Below are positions 7,574 to 16,416 of a stretch of DNA of 64,000 bases, piece after piece. The notes beneath the pieces are model-generated. The model was not told where the DNA came from, did no database searches, and saw nothing but the letters and a program-made list of their open reading frames with translations. A program made the position numbers and the translations under genes. Within the stretch, counting starts at the first letter, position 1; the number at the start of each line of letters is the position of its first letter. Source of the stretch: Psychrobacter arcticus 273-4 (GTDB lineage: Bacteria; Pseudomonadota; Gammaproteobacteria; Pseudomonadales; Moraxellaceae); the NCBI RefSeq assembly GCF_000012305.1, contig NC_007204.1, positions 2,232,001 through 2,296,000 of the forward strand, read 5' to 3'.

Positions 7574-9685
7574 ATGCAGCAATTGGGTTTTCGTTCCGTA
7601 TTTTCCAAGCTATTTGCCAGTGTCATGCTGGCACTTATCTTGTTTGCTGTTGCGATGGTATTATTGACGCAGCTTGTACATGATAAGGATGCGGGCATTC
7701 GCTCAGAGGTATTAGCAACGCAAATTTTAGGACAAATCGATCCTTTTTTGCATGAGCTAAATATCACGGTTAGCAAGGAAAACCGCTTACAATCACGCTT
7801 TATGTTGGCTGTGATCAGAAAGAGCTTTGAAATTTTTGATGAGTCATTGCAGGCAAAGATGGGCTTATATGACAGCGAAGGTCATCTGCTGATGCAAACG
7901 GATAATAGCGATTTGCCGCTAGAGCTTCCTGCCCCGCCTTCTCTATTTTCGCGTGTTTTCCCGTCTTTTGCAGAAACGTCGCCAACCAAGCAAGTACAAG
8001 TCTATAGTAGTACCGGCTATACGCTATTGTATGAATCACGCTTACCACCCAAAAAACCGGTACTCTCTGCAGCGCTTAATTTATTTACCGGTACGCTTTT
8101 ATTGCTACTCATTATGGCGGGCGTCCTCTGGTGGATTGCTCGTACTATTACTTGGCGTATCAATCAGATGAGTCTACAGATGACTCAGCTCGGCGATGGT
8201 GACTTTACAGTACGGGTGAATGCGCGTGGCAATGATGAAATCGCCTCACTGGCACGTGGATTCAACCAAGCGGCACAAAAGATTGAGCACCTTATTGATG
8301 CCAATAATTTATTACTTGCACATGCCTCTCATGAGCTGCGTACGCCCATCACACGTATCCGCTTACAGATTGAGATGATGGACATGCTGACAGGCCCACT
8401 GCCAAGTGACAACAAAGCCAAGTTTGATAAGCGCGCTCAAGCCATCAATCGTGACCTCTCAGGGCTCAATGATTTGGTCGAAAGTATTTTACTAGTGAGC
8501 CGCTTGGATGCTGGTCATGCGTTACAGCAAGTTGAACATTTAGACTTATACGATTTGGTGAATCAAGAACGCCAACATTATCCTGAAGCAACGTTGATTG
8601 GCGAGCATATCGTGATTGACGGTCAATCATCGATGCTCACCCATTTAATTCGCAACCTATTAACCAATGCTATGCTGCATGGGAAACCACCGGTAACTGT
8701 ATTGCTATATGGCGTGCAAACCCTTGAAGAAGCTGAAGATATTCCTGATTTTTTATTGCAGACAGTTTTATGCAGTAGCTTTGTAGACTATAACAGCTCA
8801 GACTTTTATTCTAATGAAGCATCTCAGCGCTTAAATCAGCTTGATCATAAGCAAGATACGGTATCACAGCTAAATGATGCTATTAGCGCAGCGCCTCCAA
8901 AGCCAAAAGCAGCAAATAGTGATTCTGTATTTACATTACCGGCACCGCCTATTTATCAAAATGGTGAAAATGTGGTGGTTGATGCTGAGCTTAGCCCTGA
9001 TAATGACTCTGACAATATTGTAAATCAAGAGAGCAATAGCGCCACTTTAGACCAAGTAGAGCCTATCAATACGAGCGAAACACTTGAAAAGGTTAGTAAT
9101 TCCGCATTATTTGCTAACTATCATAGTTTTACATCAGATTTAACCGATAAGCTGAAGAAGGTCATGTGGCGAGCTGTGCCTGAGAAGCAACAGTCCTCTG
9201 AAACTTCCGACTATACTCCTGAAGACACTCTTGATAACAACGCTATAAATAGTAATAAAGAGGATGCCAATAAAGTTAATAAAAATAGTGATGTTGCGAT
9301 AAAAGAAAGCGATAAAGCAATCAATAAAGAAATCAATAAAGAAAGTCCTGAAACTTCGAATACTACCCGTAAAGAAAGCCTATTTAGCAAACATATCAAA
9401 AAATCTAAACCAGAGCCAACACGTCCGCTTCCGAAGTATGTGGTATTGGTAGTAATTGATGAGGGTGATGGCATCCCTGAAAATAAACGTGAAGCAGTTT
9501 TCAGCCCCTTTGTACGCTTACAGCAAAAAAATAAAGGCTCAGGTCTTGGTTTGTCCTTGGTTTCACAAATCGTCACCGCCCATCAAGGAAGAATCACCAC
9601 TGACACTATTAATGGTCATACGCGATTTTTGGTGGTGTTACCTGTCAAACTTGATCCTCACTATAATCATCATGACAACTTGTAA
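7574..9685 (+). CDS. Two-component sensor histidine kinase with large disordered insert
   Basis: Membrane histidine kinase of 703 residues, cognate partner of the regulator at 6714. TM1 is at about 14-34, then a periplasmic domain of about 130 residues, TM2 at about 167-188, a HAMP domain (about 190-240), the HisKA phospho-acceptor His253 in HASHELRTP, and the N-box with Asn361 and Asn365. The G1 box DEGDGIPEN only appears at about 629 and the G2 motif GSGLGLSLV follows. In ordinary kinases N- and G1-boxes are some 30 residues apart; here about 240 polar residues rich in Asn, Asp, Ser, Lys and Glu are inserted into the ATP-binding domain. The ATG at 7574 is preferred to the adjacent TTG. All catalytic motifs seem intact. 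Confidence 0.9.
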   Translation: MQQLGFRSVFSKLFASVMLALILFAVAMVLLTQLVHDKDAGIRSEVLATQILGQIDPFLHELNITVSKENRLQSRFMLAVIRKSFEIFDESLQAKMGLYDSEGHLLMQTDNSDLPLELPAPPSLFSRVFPSFAETSPTKQVQVYSSTGYTLLYESRLPPKKPVLSAALNLFTGTLLLLLIMAGVLWWIARTITWRINQMSLQMTQLGDGDFTVRVNARGNDEIASLARGFNQAAQKIEHLIDANNLLLAHASHELRTPITRIRLQIEMMDMLTGPLPSDNKAKFDKRAQAINRDLSGLNDLVESILLVSRLDAGHALQQVEHLDLYDLVNQERQHYPEATLIGEHIVIDGQSSMLTHLIRNLLTNAMLHGKPPVTVLLYGVQTLEEAEDIPDFLLQTVLCSSFVDYNSSDFYSNEASQRLNQLDHKQDTVSQLNDAISAAPPKPKAANSDSVFTLPAPPIYQNGENVVVDAELSPDNDSDNIVNQESNSATLDQVEPINTSETLEKVSNSALFANYHSFTSDLTDKLKKVMWRAVPEKQQSSETSDYTPEDTLDNNAINSNKEDANKVNKNSDVAIKESDKAINKEINKESPETSNTTRKESLFSKHIKKSKPEPTRPLPKYVVLVVIDEGDGIPENKREAVFSPFVRLQQKNKGSGLGLSLVSQIVTAHQGRITTDTINGHTRFLVVLPVKLDPHYNHHDNL

Positions 9686-9999
9686 CTAATATTGGTATAT
9701 TATAGCGAAGAGTAGCGAATAACCTTTTATACGCTATTTTTAAATAGTATCCCTGCAAAGCGCATGCTAGTGTTAACAATTTAAGCCTTATCCATTTTCA
9801 TTCTGCACATCTTAATATCGACTGAACTGAGTTGTCAGTCAATCACGGATGACCATATCCAAAATCTTGCATAATATGCTATATTAACGCCCCTTATTAT
9901 GGGGTTATTGAATGTTGTTTTTAACTCAGCTGTTAAGCAGCCAGAGAGACGACGACCACTTCATAACCACTAAAACATTTATTAAATTTTGAGCCTTCC
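9686..9999. other. Spacer upstream of metN, small hairpin only
   Basis: No gene seen. A short stem-loop at 9885-9907 (TAACGCCCC against GGGGTTA) sits about 95 bases before metN and could be part of its leader. No T-run follows. No MetJ-box pattern or known riboswitch was recognised by eye. Confidence 0.4.
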
Positions 10000-10770
10000 A
10001 TGAGTGACATGATTGTCTTAAACGATGTGACCAAAAGTTTTTTAAGTGACCGGTCTATAAAAGATAAAGACGGCAAGCCACATTGGTTTACTGCTGTCGA
10101 GCCGACGTCACTAACTGTCCAGCAAGGTGAGATTTTTGGCTTGATGGGCTATTCAGGTGCGGGTAAGTCAACGCTTTTACGCTTGATTAATTTGCTTGAG
10201 CGTCCTGATTCAGGTCAAGTGATTATCGATGGTACAGACCTGACTTCTCTGTCTGCCAGTGACTTGCGTATTGCGCGTCACAATATCGGTATGATTTTTC
10301 AGCAATTTAATCTGATGTCTAACCGTACCGTCTTTGATAATGTTGCCTTTAATTTAACGGTTGCAGGCTACCCTCGCGCTGATATTCATAAGCGCGTCAT
10401 GGATTGTCTAGAAATCGTTGACTTAACTGACCGCGCCGGTCACTATCCTGCGCAGTTGTCAGGCGGACAAAAACAGCGCGTTGGTATCGCCCGTGCAATC
10501 GCACCAAGTCCCAAAGTGCTCCTTGCTGATGAGCCGACCAGTGCGCTTGACCCTGCAACTACACGCAGTTTATTAACCTGTTTACGTGAAATTAATGAGC
10601 AGCTTGGCGTCACTATCGTCATTGTGACGCATGAGATGAGCGTCATTCGCAGACTATGTGACCGCGCTGCATTGTTACATCAAGGACAATTGCTCGAGGT
10701 CGCAGACATCCGCGACGGTCTCATTCAGGCCACCACCCCAATTGGCAAAGGCTTAGTCCACGAAGACTAA
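10000..10770 (+). CDS. metN: Methionine ABC transporter ATP-binding protein MetN
   Basis: ATPase of a methionine-type importer, 256 residues. Walker A is GYSGAGKST near residues 51-59, the ABC signature is LSGGQKQRV near 148-156, and Walker B is LLADEPTSALD. E. coli MetN is about 343 residues and ends in a NIL domain that binds methionine and inhibits transport; this protein stops right after the nucleotide-binding domain. It is 19 bases from metI, which in turn precedes metQ, giving the classical gene order. The substrate is inferred from gene order and MetQ similarity. The absent NIL domain suggests no transinhibition. Confidence 0.85.
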   Translation: MSDMIVLNDVTKSFLSDRSIKDKDGKPHWFTAVEPTSLTVQQGEIFGLMGYSGAGKSTLLRLINLLERPDSGQVIIDGTDLTSLSASDLRIARHNIGMIFQQFNLMSNRTVFDNVAFNLTVAGYPRADIHKRVMDCLEIVDLTDRAGHYPAQLSGGQKQRVGIARAIAPSPKVLLADEPTSALDPATTRSLLTCLREINEQLGVTIVIVTHEMSVIRRLCDRAALLHQGQLLEVADIRDGLIQATTPIGKGLVHED

Positions 10771-10789
10771 TGAGGCAGGAGAAATAGAC

Positions 10790-11476
10790 ATGATAACCGG
10801 TGCAGAATTATCCGCCTCGATAGACAAGCTACTCGTGCTGCGTAAAGAGATTTGGCAGGCGTTTTTAGATACTTTTATTATGCTTGGTATTTCAACGACA
10901 GTTGCCATCCTGATCGGTGGTCTGTTTGGCATCTTCTTATTTTTATCCAGTGATCGGCAGTTTTTGCAAAATAAAACGCTCTATGCTGTACTTGGTGGCA
11001 TCACGAACTTTATGCGTGCTTTCCCATTCGTGATTTTGATGATTGCCATGAGTCCCTTTACCAAAGCTATCGTCGGTACTGGTATTGGTCCTATTGCAGC
11101 CTCATTGGTGCTTGCGATTGCTGGCTCGTTTTACTTTGCGCGCTTGGTTGAACAAAACTTGCGTGAAGTGCCTCGCGGTATTATTGAAGCGACCGAATCG
11201 ATGGGTGCAAGACCCTTTACCATCATCAAAGTACTGCTCAATGAAGCACGATCTGGCTTGGTCTTGTCTGTGACCATCCTTTGTATCAGCTTGCTCTCTT
11301 TTTCAGCAGCAGCTGGCATGATCGGTGGTGGCGGTTTAGGCGATTTGGCGATTCGTTATGGCTATTACCGTTATCAGACTGAGGTAATGGTATTCATCGT
11401 CATTATGCTATCAATCATGGTCATCGGTATTCAAGCCCTAGGCAATTGGGTAGCGACTCGATTGGATAAGCGTTAA
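10790..11476 (+). CDS. metI: Methionine ABC transporter permease MetI
   Basis: A five-helix inner-membrane permease of 228 residues. The binding-protein-dependent transport signature is visible as REVPRGIIEATESMGARPFT (the EAA loop) near residues 126-145, which docks on MetN. The C-terminal helices contain SAAAGMIGGGGLGDLAIRYG, typical of MetI. The ATG follows GGCAGGAG. It is co-transcribed with metN. Confidence 0.9.
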   Translation: MITGAELSASIDKLLVLRKEIWQAFLDTFIMLGISTTVAILIGGLFGIFLFLSSDRQFLQNKTLYAVLGGITNFMRAFPFVILMIAMSPFTKAIVGTGIGPIAASLVLAIAGSFYFARLVEQNLREVPRGIIEATESMGARPFTIIKVLLNEARSGLVLSVTILCISLLSFSAAAGMIGGGGLGDLAIRYGYYRYQTEVMVFIVIMLSIMVIGIQALGNWVATRLDKR

Positions 11477-11581
11477 AAAAACCGCGATCACTTGGCTCAT
11501 TGAAATGAGATATTGATGATTGAATAATGCTTGATATGAATAATGCTCAGGGTCTAATGCTTATTCACCCCAAGCAAATGC

Positions 11582-11610
11582 TTGACTTTGTAACTGATTC
11601 CCGTTAATTT
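11582..11610 (+). promoter_or_regulatory. Candidate sigma-70 promoter for metQ
   Basis: TTGACT at 11582-11587 and TAATTT at 11605-11610 are separated by exactly 17 bases. The predicted transcript would start near 11617 and carry the hairpin at 11639 in its leader. The -10 box is only moderate. Confidence 0.45.
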
Positions 11611-11638
11611 TGATACTATCTTAACACTCGTTAACTTA

Positions 11639-11670
11639 GCAGCATTACTATTCATAATGTTGCTTTTTTA
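11639..11670 (+). terminator. Intrinsic-terminator-like hairpin ahead of metQ
   Basis: GCAGCATTA pairs with TAATGTTGC (one G-U pair) around a 7-base loop and is followed directly by TTTTTT. It could end the metNI transcript, or act as an attenuator in the leader from the promoter at 11582. Confidence 0.6.
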
Positions 11671-11743
11671 ATGCAGTTTTTTTAATCCTGTTTTTAGTCT
11701 CAGTATTTTATCCTTTGATCCCTACCCTTATTAAGGAAATTCC

Positions 11744-12697
11744 ATGAAATTAACAGATATCAGCCGTCAAGTAGCGACTGCCTTTGCTGCTGTTGGCGTA
11801 TCAGGTCTCGTATTGGTCGGTTGCAACAATTCATCAGCACCAGAAGCCACTAAAGAGCCAGTCACTGAAGGCGCAACCGAAACTACGAATACAGAAGCTA
11901 CTGCGACCAGTGACATTGATCCTGAACACAGCAAAATCGTCATCGGTACGACCGAAGGTGACTTTGCCGATATGGTTCGCAATCAAGTAAAAGGTTCGTT
12001 AGAAGCACAAGGCTACGAAGTTGAGCTGGTAACCTTTACTGATTACGTGCGTCCAAACGTTGCTTTGGCAGATGGCGACTTAGACATCAACATCTTCCAA
12101 CATAAGCCATATCTAGATACCTTCAAAAAAGAAAACAACCTTGATTTGGTAGAAGTCTTTCAAGTACCTACTGCCCCATTAGGTGTTTACGCAGGTAAAA
12201 AAACCAAAATCGAAGAAGTCTATAAAGGCATGAGCGTCTCTGCACCTAATGATCCAAGTAACTTTGCTCGCGCATTAGTAATGATGAATGAGCTTGGCTG
12301 GATTACACTAAAAGACAATATCGATCCATTGACCGCTTCAAAAACTGACATTGCTGATAACAGCAAATACGACATCAAAATTGTTGAACTAGAAGCGGCG
12401 CAGTTACCGCGTGCTCGTGATGAAGTAGATTTTGCCATTATCAATGGTAACTACGCTACAGACTCTGGCATCAAACTGACTGAAGCACTATTCCAAGAGC
12501 CAAGCTTTGCTTATGTGAATTGGTCAGCCATCAAGACTGCTGATAAAGACAAAAAATGGGTGAAAGACGTGACCAACGCTTATAACTCAGATGCCTTTAA
12601 AAAGTATGCTCATGACAGCTTCCCAGGTTACAAATATCCAAAAATTTGGGGTACTGATGCTGCAAATACGACACCTGCAGAAGCGCCTGCTAAGTAG
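11744..12697 (+). CDS. metQ: Methionine-binding lipoprotein MetQ
   Basis: Substrate-binding lipoprotein of the MetNIQ importer, 317 residues. The signal peptide ends in LVLVGC, a good lipobox, and a 30-residue Thr/Glu/Ala-rich linker follows. The NlpA/MetQ core starts near residue 65 (KIVIGTTEGDFADMVRNQVK) and includes DYVRPNVALADGDLDINIFQ and the PNDPSNFARAL segment. The ATG follows AAGGAAA. It is separated from metI by 267 bases with its own promoter-like element and a hairpin. This allows more binding protein than membrane subunits, as is common for importers. Confidence 0.92.
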   Translation: MKLTDISRQVATAFAAVGVSGLVLVGCNNSSAPEATKEPVTEGATETTNTEATATSDIDPEHSKIVIGTTEGDFADMVRNQVKGSLEAQGYEVELVTFTDYVRPNVALADGDLDINIFQHKPYLDTFKKENNLDLVEVFQVPTAPLGVYAGKKTKIEEVYKGMSVSAPNDPSNFARALVMMNELGWITLKDNIDPLTASKTDIADNSKYDIKIVELEAAQLPRARDEVDFAIINGNYATDSGIKLTEALFQEPSFAYVNWSAIKTADKDKKWVKDVTNAYNSDAFKKYAHDSFPGYKYPKIWGTDAANTTPAEAPAK

Positions 12698-12771
12698 TAA
12701 AAACAATCATTACTAGTTGATAGCTTTAATACGATTCATTTATTTAAATGAATCTTTTTGAGTGAGAAGAA

Positions 12772-12807
12772 AAAGCCCATTATTGTTAAATAATGGGCTT
12801 TTTTTGG
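12772..12807. terminator. Bidirectional intrinsic terminator after metQ
   Basis: AAAGCCCATTATT pairs perfectly with AATAATGGGCTTT around a short loop and runs into TTTTTTT. It separates metQ from the convergent ccmE. Confidence 0.92.
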
Positions 12808-12849
12808 TCTGTATTTTAGTAATTGTCCCGTCCTGAAATATAACAATCC

Positions 12850-13350
12850 TTACTGCTGCAAAGTTTTAGTCTCATGAAGCTTTTCAGCTGGATTATATTG
12901 TTCAGAAGACGGTACTGCGCCACTGCGATTGTTCTCTTTCATCGATTTTGCAACCTCTGGTGGCATATAATTTTCATCATGCTTTGCTAATACCTCACCT
13001 GCGACAAAAATATCACCTTGCATTTTACCTGTCGCCACTACCCCTGAGTTTTCAGCGAATAAGTCTGGCAAGATACCTTGATAAGTGACCGGCACGGTCG
13101 ATTGAAAGTCTGTGATGGCAAATTCAACGCTCAACGGGTCGTTTGGCGCGCGCTGTACACTGCCTGCTACCACCATGCCACCAGCACGAATACGTTTGTC
13201 TTGTGGTGCTTCACCTTGCGCTATGGCGGTCGCGTCAAAATAGTAATCGGTTTGTTTCCCAATAGCATAAATAACCAACGCCACAGCTATCACTGCTCCT
13301 GCAAGGGTAAACATAACCCACATTAGTTTTTTGCGACGAACTGCGTTCAT
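12850..13350 (-). CDS. ccmE: Cytochrome c maturation heme chaperone CcmE
   Basis: Periplasmic heme chaperone of System I cytochrome c maturation, 166 residues. One N-terminal membrane anchor lies at about 9-31 after an RRKK cluster. An OB-fold domain follows, and the heme-binding motif [12 protein letters not shown] contains His124, which forms the covalent heme bond, and Tyr128. The C-terminal tail is polar and flexible, as usual. It is last in the minus-strand ccm run, 239 bases after ccmD. Instead of ccmF, ccmG and ccmH, the next gene is the convergent metQ, so those steps must be encoded elsewhere. Confidence 0.95.
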   Translation of the reverse strand: MNAVRRKKLMWVMFTLAGAVIAVALVIYAIGKQTDYYFDATAIAQGEAPQDKRIRAGGMVVAGSVQRAPNDPLSVEFAITDFQSTVPVTYQGILPDLFAENSGVVATGKMQGDIFVAGEVLAKHDENYMPPEVAKSMKENNRSGAVPSSEQYNPAEKLHETKTLQQ

Positions 13351-13589
13351 ACTACTACCTCATTGATGAGTCGCTGTTTTACATCCTATCTATCTGTAAA
13401 ACAGAAAATATTAAAGAAACTACCATTAGAAAAACGTCCTAAAAATGTCTTTCTAATCGTACTCTTCTAATAGCTATATGGTAGCATTTTTCATATAACT
13501 CAATACGGCCAAAACCTTTTATCGGCTCAATTATGTCTCAGTGACATATGACGAATTTAGACACTAAAGATCTAATATATAAATAATTT

Positions 13590-13814
13590 TTAATGAGTAT
13601 CTTTGGTCACAGGTGTTGGAATTTTGGTCGTGCGCTGTGCCTGACGAGCTTGCTGAATCGCCAGTTGCTTGATAAGCGCTTGTCGCTGCCGGCGGCTATA
13701 GAGGACAAAAATCAGCATCATGCCAACGGTAATTGCCCAGCATGACCAGACAAACACCCCATGCTTACCCATGGCGATAAACTCAGAAAAACTATAGAAG
13801 TAAGGCTGCATCAT
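13590..13814 (-). CDS. ccmD: Heme exporter accessory protein CcmD
   Basis: A 74-residue single-pass membrane protein. It starts MMQPYFYSFSEFIAMGKHGV, has one transmembrane helix (about 18-40) and a basic cytoplasmic tail RRQRQALIKQ, which is the CcmD pattern. It releases holo-CcmE from CcmABC. AGGA precedes the start codon by four bases. It lies 32 bases after ccmC, so it is surely in the same transcript. Confidence 0.88.
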   Translation of the reverse strand: MMQPYFYSFSEFIAMGKHGVFVWSCWAITVGMMLIFVLYSRRQRQALIKQLAIQQARQAQRTTKIPTPVTKDTH

Positions 13815-13846
13815 ATTTTCCTAGTCGTTATTTGGTTTGACGACGT

Positions 13847-14641
13847 TCATTTGGCTTGTCCGCGAATGTATTCTTTCACCCACGCTTTACCTTGGTCACG
13901 ATGCAAAATCAGGGTATTAGTACGGTAAATCGCTAAAGTCGCAACCAGTAGATAACTACCGATAATCATCAATAATAATGGCAGCCACATATCTGCTGAC
14001 ATCTTAGGTGCAGCAGTCAAGGTAAAGGTCGAGCCTTGATGCAAGGTATTCCACCACTGTACTGAATATTTGATAATCGGTAGATTCACCGCACCAACGA
14101 TAGATAAAATAGCCGCCGCTTTACCGCGATTTGCCGTGTGTTCAAAGGCTGCAAATAACGCCATCACGCCTGCATATAAAAACGCCAAAATCAGCATCGA
14201 TGTCAGGCGTGCATCCCAAACCCAGTAGGTGCCCCACGTGGGTTTTGCCCAAATAGAGCCAGTCAATAAACTAATCACGCATAATAAAAACCCTAGAGGG
14301 GCAAGTGCCTGCGCCACAAGGCTTGCTGTCTTAATTTTCCAGACCAAATAAATCACTCCGAGCACCGCTAAGGAAAAATAGATGGAAATAGCAAGGCTGG
14401 CCGCTGGTACATGGATAAAGATAATACGGTAACTATTGCCTTGCAAGTAATCAGGCGGCGCAAAAGCAAGACCCCAAATACTGCCGATCAGCAGGCAAAG
14501 GCTTGCTAGTATCGCAAGCCACTTGACCCAAGGCGAGAAGATGCGAAAGAACTCCTTGGTACCTACCGTGGTCAAGAAAATTTGCCAAATGCGTTGCCAC
14601 AGGCTAGGAGATGAGACATTATTTAGGTTGGGCATGGACAT
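13847..14641 (-). CDS. ccmC: Heme exporter/handling protein CcmC
   Basis: Integral membrane protein of 264 residues with six predicted helices. It presents heme to CcmE. The tryptophan-rich signature WGTYWVWDARLTS is present, as are the flanking histidines (FIHVPAA and the later EHTANRGKA region). The frame extends upstream to a TTG at 14692, but the ATG at 14641 has a TAGG site and gives the standard length. It is preceded by a 22-bp direct duplication in the 224-base spacer to ccmB. Confidence 0.93.
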   Translation of the reverse strand: MSMPNLNNVSSPSLWQRIWQIFLTTVGTKEFFRIFSPWVKWLAILASLCLLIGSIWGLAFAPPDYLQGNSYRIIFIHVPAASLAISIYFSLAVLGVIYLVWKIKTASLVAQALAPLGFLLCVISLLTGSIWAKPTWGTYWVWDARLTSMLILAFLYAGVMALFAAFEHTANRGKAAAILSIVGAVNLPIIKYSVQWWNTLHQGSTFTLTAAPKMSADMWLPLLLMIIGSYLLVATLAIYRTNTLILHRDQGKAWVKEYIRGQAK

Positions 14642-14790
14642 AAACCTATTACGCAGCTGGTGATTATCGAGTAAAACGCATGATTCATACAATTACCCGC
14701 TAACCTGCTGGCGTTAAACGCTGGATAGAATCTACACGTGAGTGTTTGTTTGATAGACTATTATAGCAAAGTTGCCCGTTTTCATCATGT

Positions 14791-14834
14791 TGTTAATATA
14801 AAGCGCTTTAATTGTTAATATAAAACGCTTTAAT
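14791..14834. repeat. 22-bp tandem duplication between ccmB and ccmC
   Basis: TGTTAATATAAAGCGCTTTA plus AT is followed directly by a second copy with one change (AAAACG for AAAGCG). Each unit contains an AGCGCT-type palindrome core. Confidence 0.85.
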
Positions 14835-14865
14835 AACAGAAGGAACAACCTGCCAGTATCAGTTT

Positions 14866-15603
14866 TTAATTTAGCCACGACATTTTCAACGTCATGGCAA
14901 TCACCCATGGCATCACCAACACTGAAATAATACTACCTGCCAGCAATAGCGCCAAAATAGGCAACCCGTTCAGACCGGTGGCAAATAAATCAACCGCACC
15001 GGTGGCAAAAATCAATACCGGCAACTGCATCGGCAAAGCGATTAAAGGCACCAGTACAGCGCCATTTTTGAGCGATAGCGTCAAACTGCTAGCAACCGCT
15101 GATAGCATGAGCAGCATCGGACTACCAGTGACAATAGACGCCATCAATATCCAAGCCTCAAACCAACTTAGCTGAAATAAAGGCACAGCAAGCAAACTTA
15201 ATGCCGCCACAATACCACTACTAAAAATCCAGTGAATCACCAAACGAATCAGCACCCATAGCGGTAGCGAGGCATTGGCGACGACCAATTGTGCTAAGGT
15301 GCCATTATCAAGGGCAGGTTTAAATAAACCATCGACGCCCATCACCAGTGATAATAAAGCTGCAATCCATACCGCTGATACGCCAAGGCGTTGTAATAAT
15401 GCAGGCTCACTCCCAACTGCTAGCGGAAACAAGGTAATAATCACCAAAAACAGCACCAGCGGATACAACCACTGCACAGCCCCTTGCTGCTTAACCTGCC
15501 ATTCACGGCGCCACAGCTGCATAAAGCTGATACCGCGCACAGCAGAGGCATTAGCATTTGAGCGTGTATTCACTGCTTGTACTGGACTGTTGGTGTCTAT
15601 CAT
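14866..15603 (-). CDS. ccmB: Heme exporter permease CcmB
   Basis: Membrane subunit of the CcmAB transporter, 245 residues with about six helices. The N-terminal region MQLWRREWQVKQQ (about residues 28-40) and the early hydrophobic segment match CcmB. The first 26 residues are a polar extension compared with the usual length of about 220, so a start at the internal ATG near residue 28 is possible. It lies 67 bases downstream of ccmA. Confidence 0.9.
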   Translation of the reverse strand: MIDTNSPVQAVNTRSNANASAVRGISFMQLWRREWQVKQQGAVQWLYPLVLFLVIITLFPLAVGSEPALLQRLGVSAVWIAALLSLVMGVDGLFKPALDNGTLAQLVVANASLPLWVLIRLVIHWIFSSGIVAALSLLAVPLFQLSWFEAWILMASIVTGSPMLLMLSAVASSLTLSLKNGAVLVPLIALPMQLPVLIFATGAVDLFATGLNGLPILALLLAGSIISVLVMPWVIAMTLKMSWLN

Positions 15604-15620
15604 TTATTTGCTCTTCACCT

Positions 15621-15667
15621 GATGCTTATCGTACTTAAATCGATGCTTATCGCACTTAAATCGATGC
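15621..15667. repeat. 21-bp tandem duplication between ccmA and ccmB
   Basis: GATGCTTATCGTACTTAAAT plus C is followed by a near-identical copy and then a 6-base start of a third. It fills most of the ccmA-ccmB spacer. Confidence 0.85.
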
Positions 15668-15670
15668 TAT

Positions 15671-16300
15671 TTATACCATATAATCAGATAAATCGAGCAC
15701 CTGATTGGCAACCTCAACGGCTTGATGACTGGTCATTAATATCGCACCGCCCTCATTGGCAAAATCGCGCAATCTGTCTTCCATTCGCGCTACCATATCG
15801 ACATCGAGCGCGGTAAATGGCTCATCAAGTAGCCATAATGGCGTTACTTCAGGCGTCAATAAATATAATCGTGCAAGAGTGATACGGCGGGTTTGCCCAG
15901 CGGATAAATGGCTTGAGCTTATGGTCTCAAATCCTTGTAATCCTACCCAAGCAAGGGCGTCATCAATATCAGCAGTGCTTGGTGTGATACCATATAAATT
16001 AAGCAAAAAAGTGAGGTTTTGAGCGACAGTGAGATTGGGATGAATGCCCAATTGATGCGAGACATACAAAGGCTGCATCGGTAAACTGACTACCCCTTGA
16101 TAATAAACCTCACCTGTTAGCACTGGTAATAATCCAGCCAGCTGCATGAGTAACGTCGTCTTGCCAGTACCATTTGCACCTATCAAATGGCAAATGCTAC
16201 CTTCAGACAAATTGAGCGCAAGCCCTTCACATAAAGGAGTTTCACCACGCTGAACCGTCAGCTCATCAAGCGTAAGTAAGGCGATATTCAAAGCCGTCAT
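15671..16300 (-). CDS. ccmA: Cytochrome c maturation ATPase CcmA
   Basis: ABC ATPase of 209 residues, first gene of the ccm run. Walker A is GANGTGKTT near 39-47, the signature region is LSAGQTRRITLARL, and Walker B is LWLLDEPFTALD. With CcmB and CcmC it drives release of holo-CcmE. The ATG at 16300 has GAGAGG five bases upstream. The promoter should lie in the 116-base divergent gap to the gene at 16417. Confidence 0.95.
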   Translation of the reverse strand: MTALNIALLTLDELTVQRGETPLCEGLALNLSEGSICHLIGANGTGKTTLLMQLAGLLPVLTGEVYYQGVVSLPMQPLYVSHQLGIHPNLTVAQNLTFLLNLYGITPSTADIDDALAWVGLQGFETISSSHLSAGQTRRITLARLYLLTPEVTPLWLLDEPFTALDVDMVARMEDRLRDFANEGGAILMTSHQAVEVANQVLDLSDYMV

Positions 16301-16416
16301 TACAACCTCTCATTATTTATTGAGCAGCAGTCAATATTCATCACAAACAAAGACGATGTTCGTGGCATAATACTTTATGCCCCATAACCACACAGTATAA
16401 CAAATTGTCGATTACT

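Noticed and set aside
9211..9576. 121-residue minus-strand ORF in the kinase insert
   Set aside because: Low-complexity antisense of the disordered segment, no ribosome site.
15275..15622. Plus-strand ORFs opposite ccmB
   Set aside because: Antisense of membrane-protein codons, Thr/Ala-rich shadow translation without a start signal.
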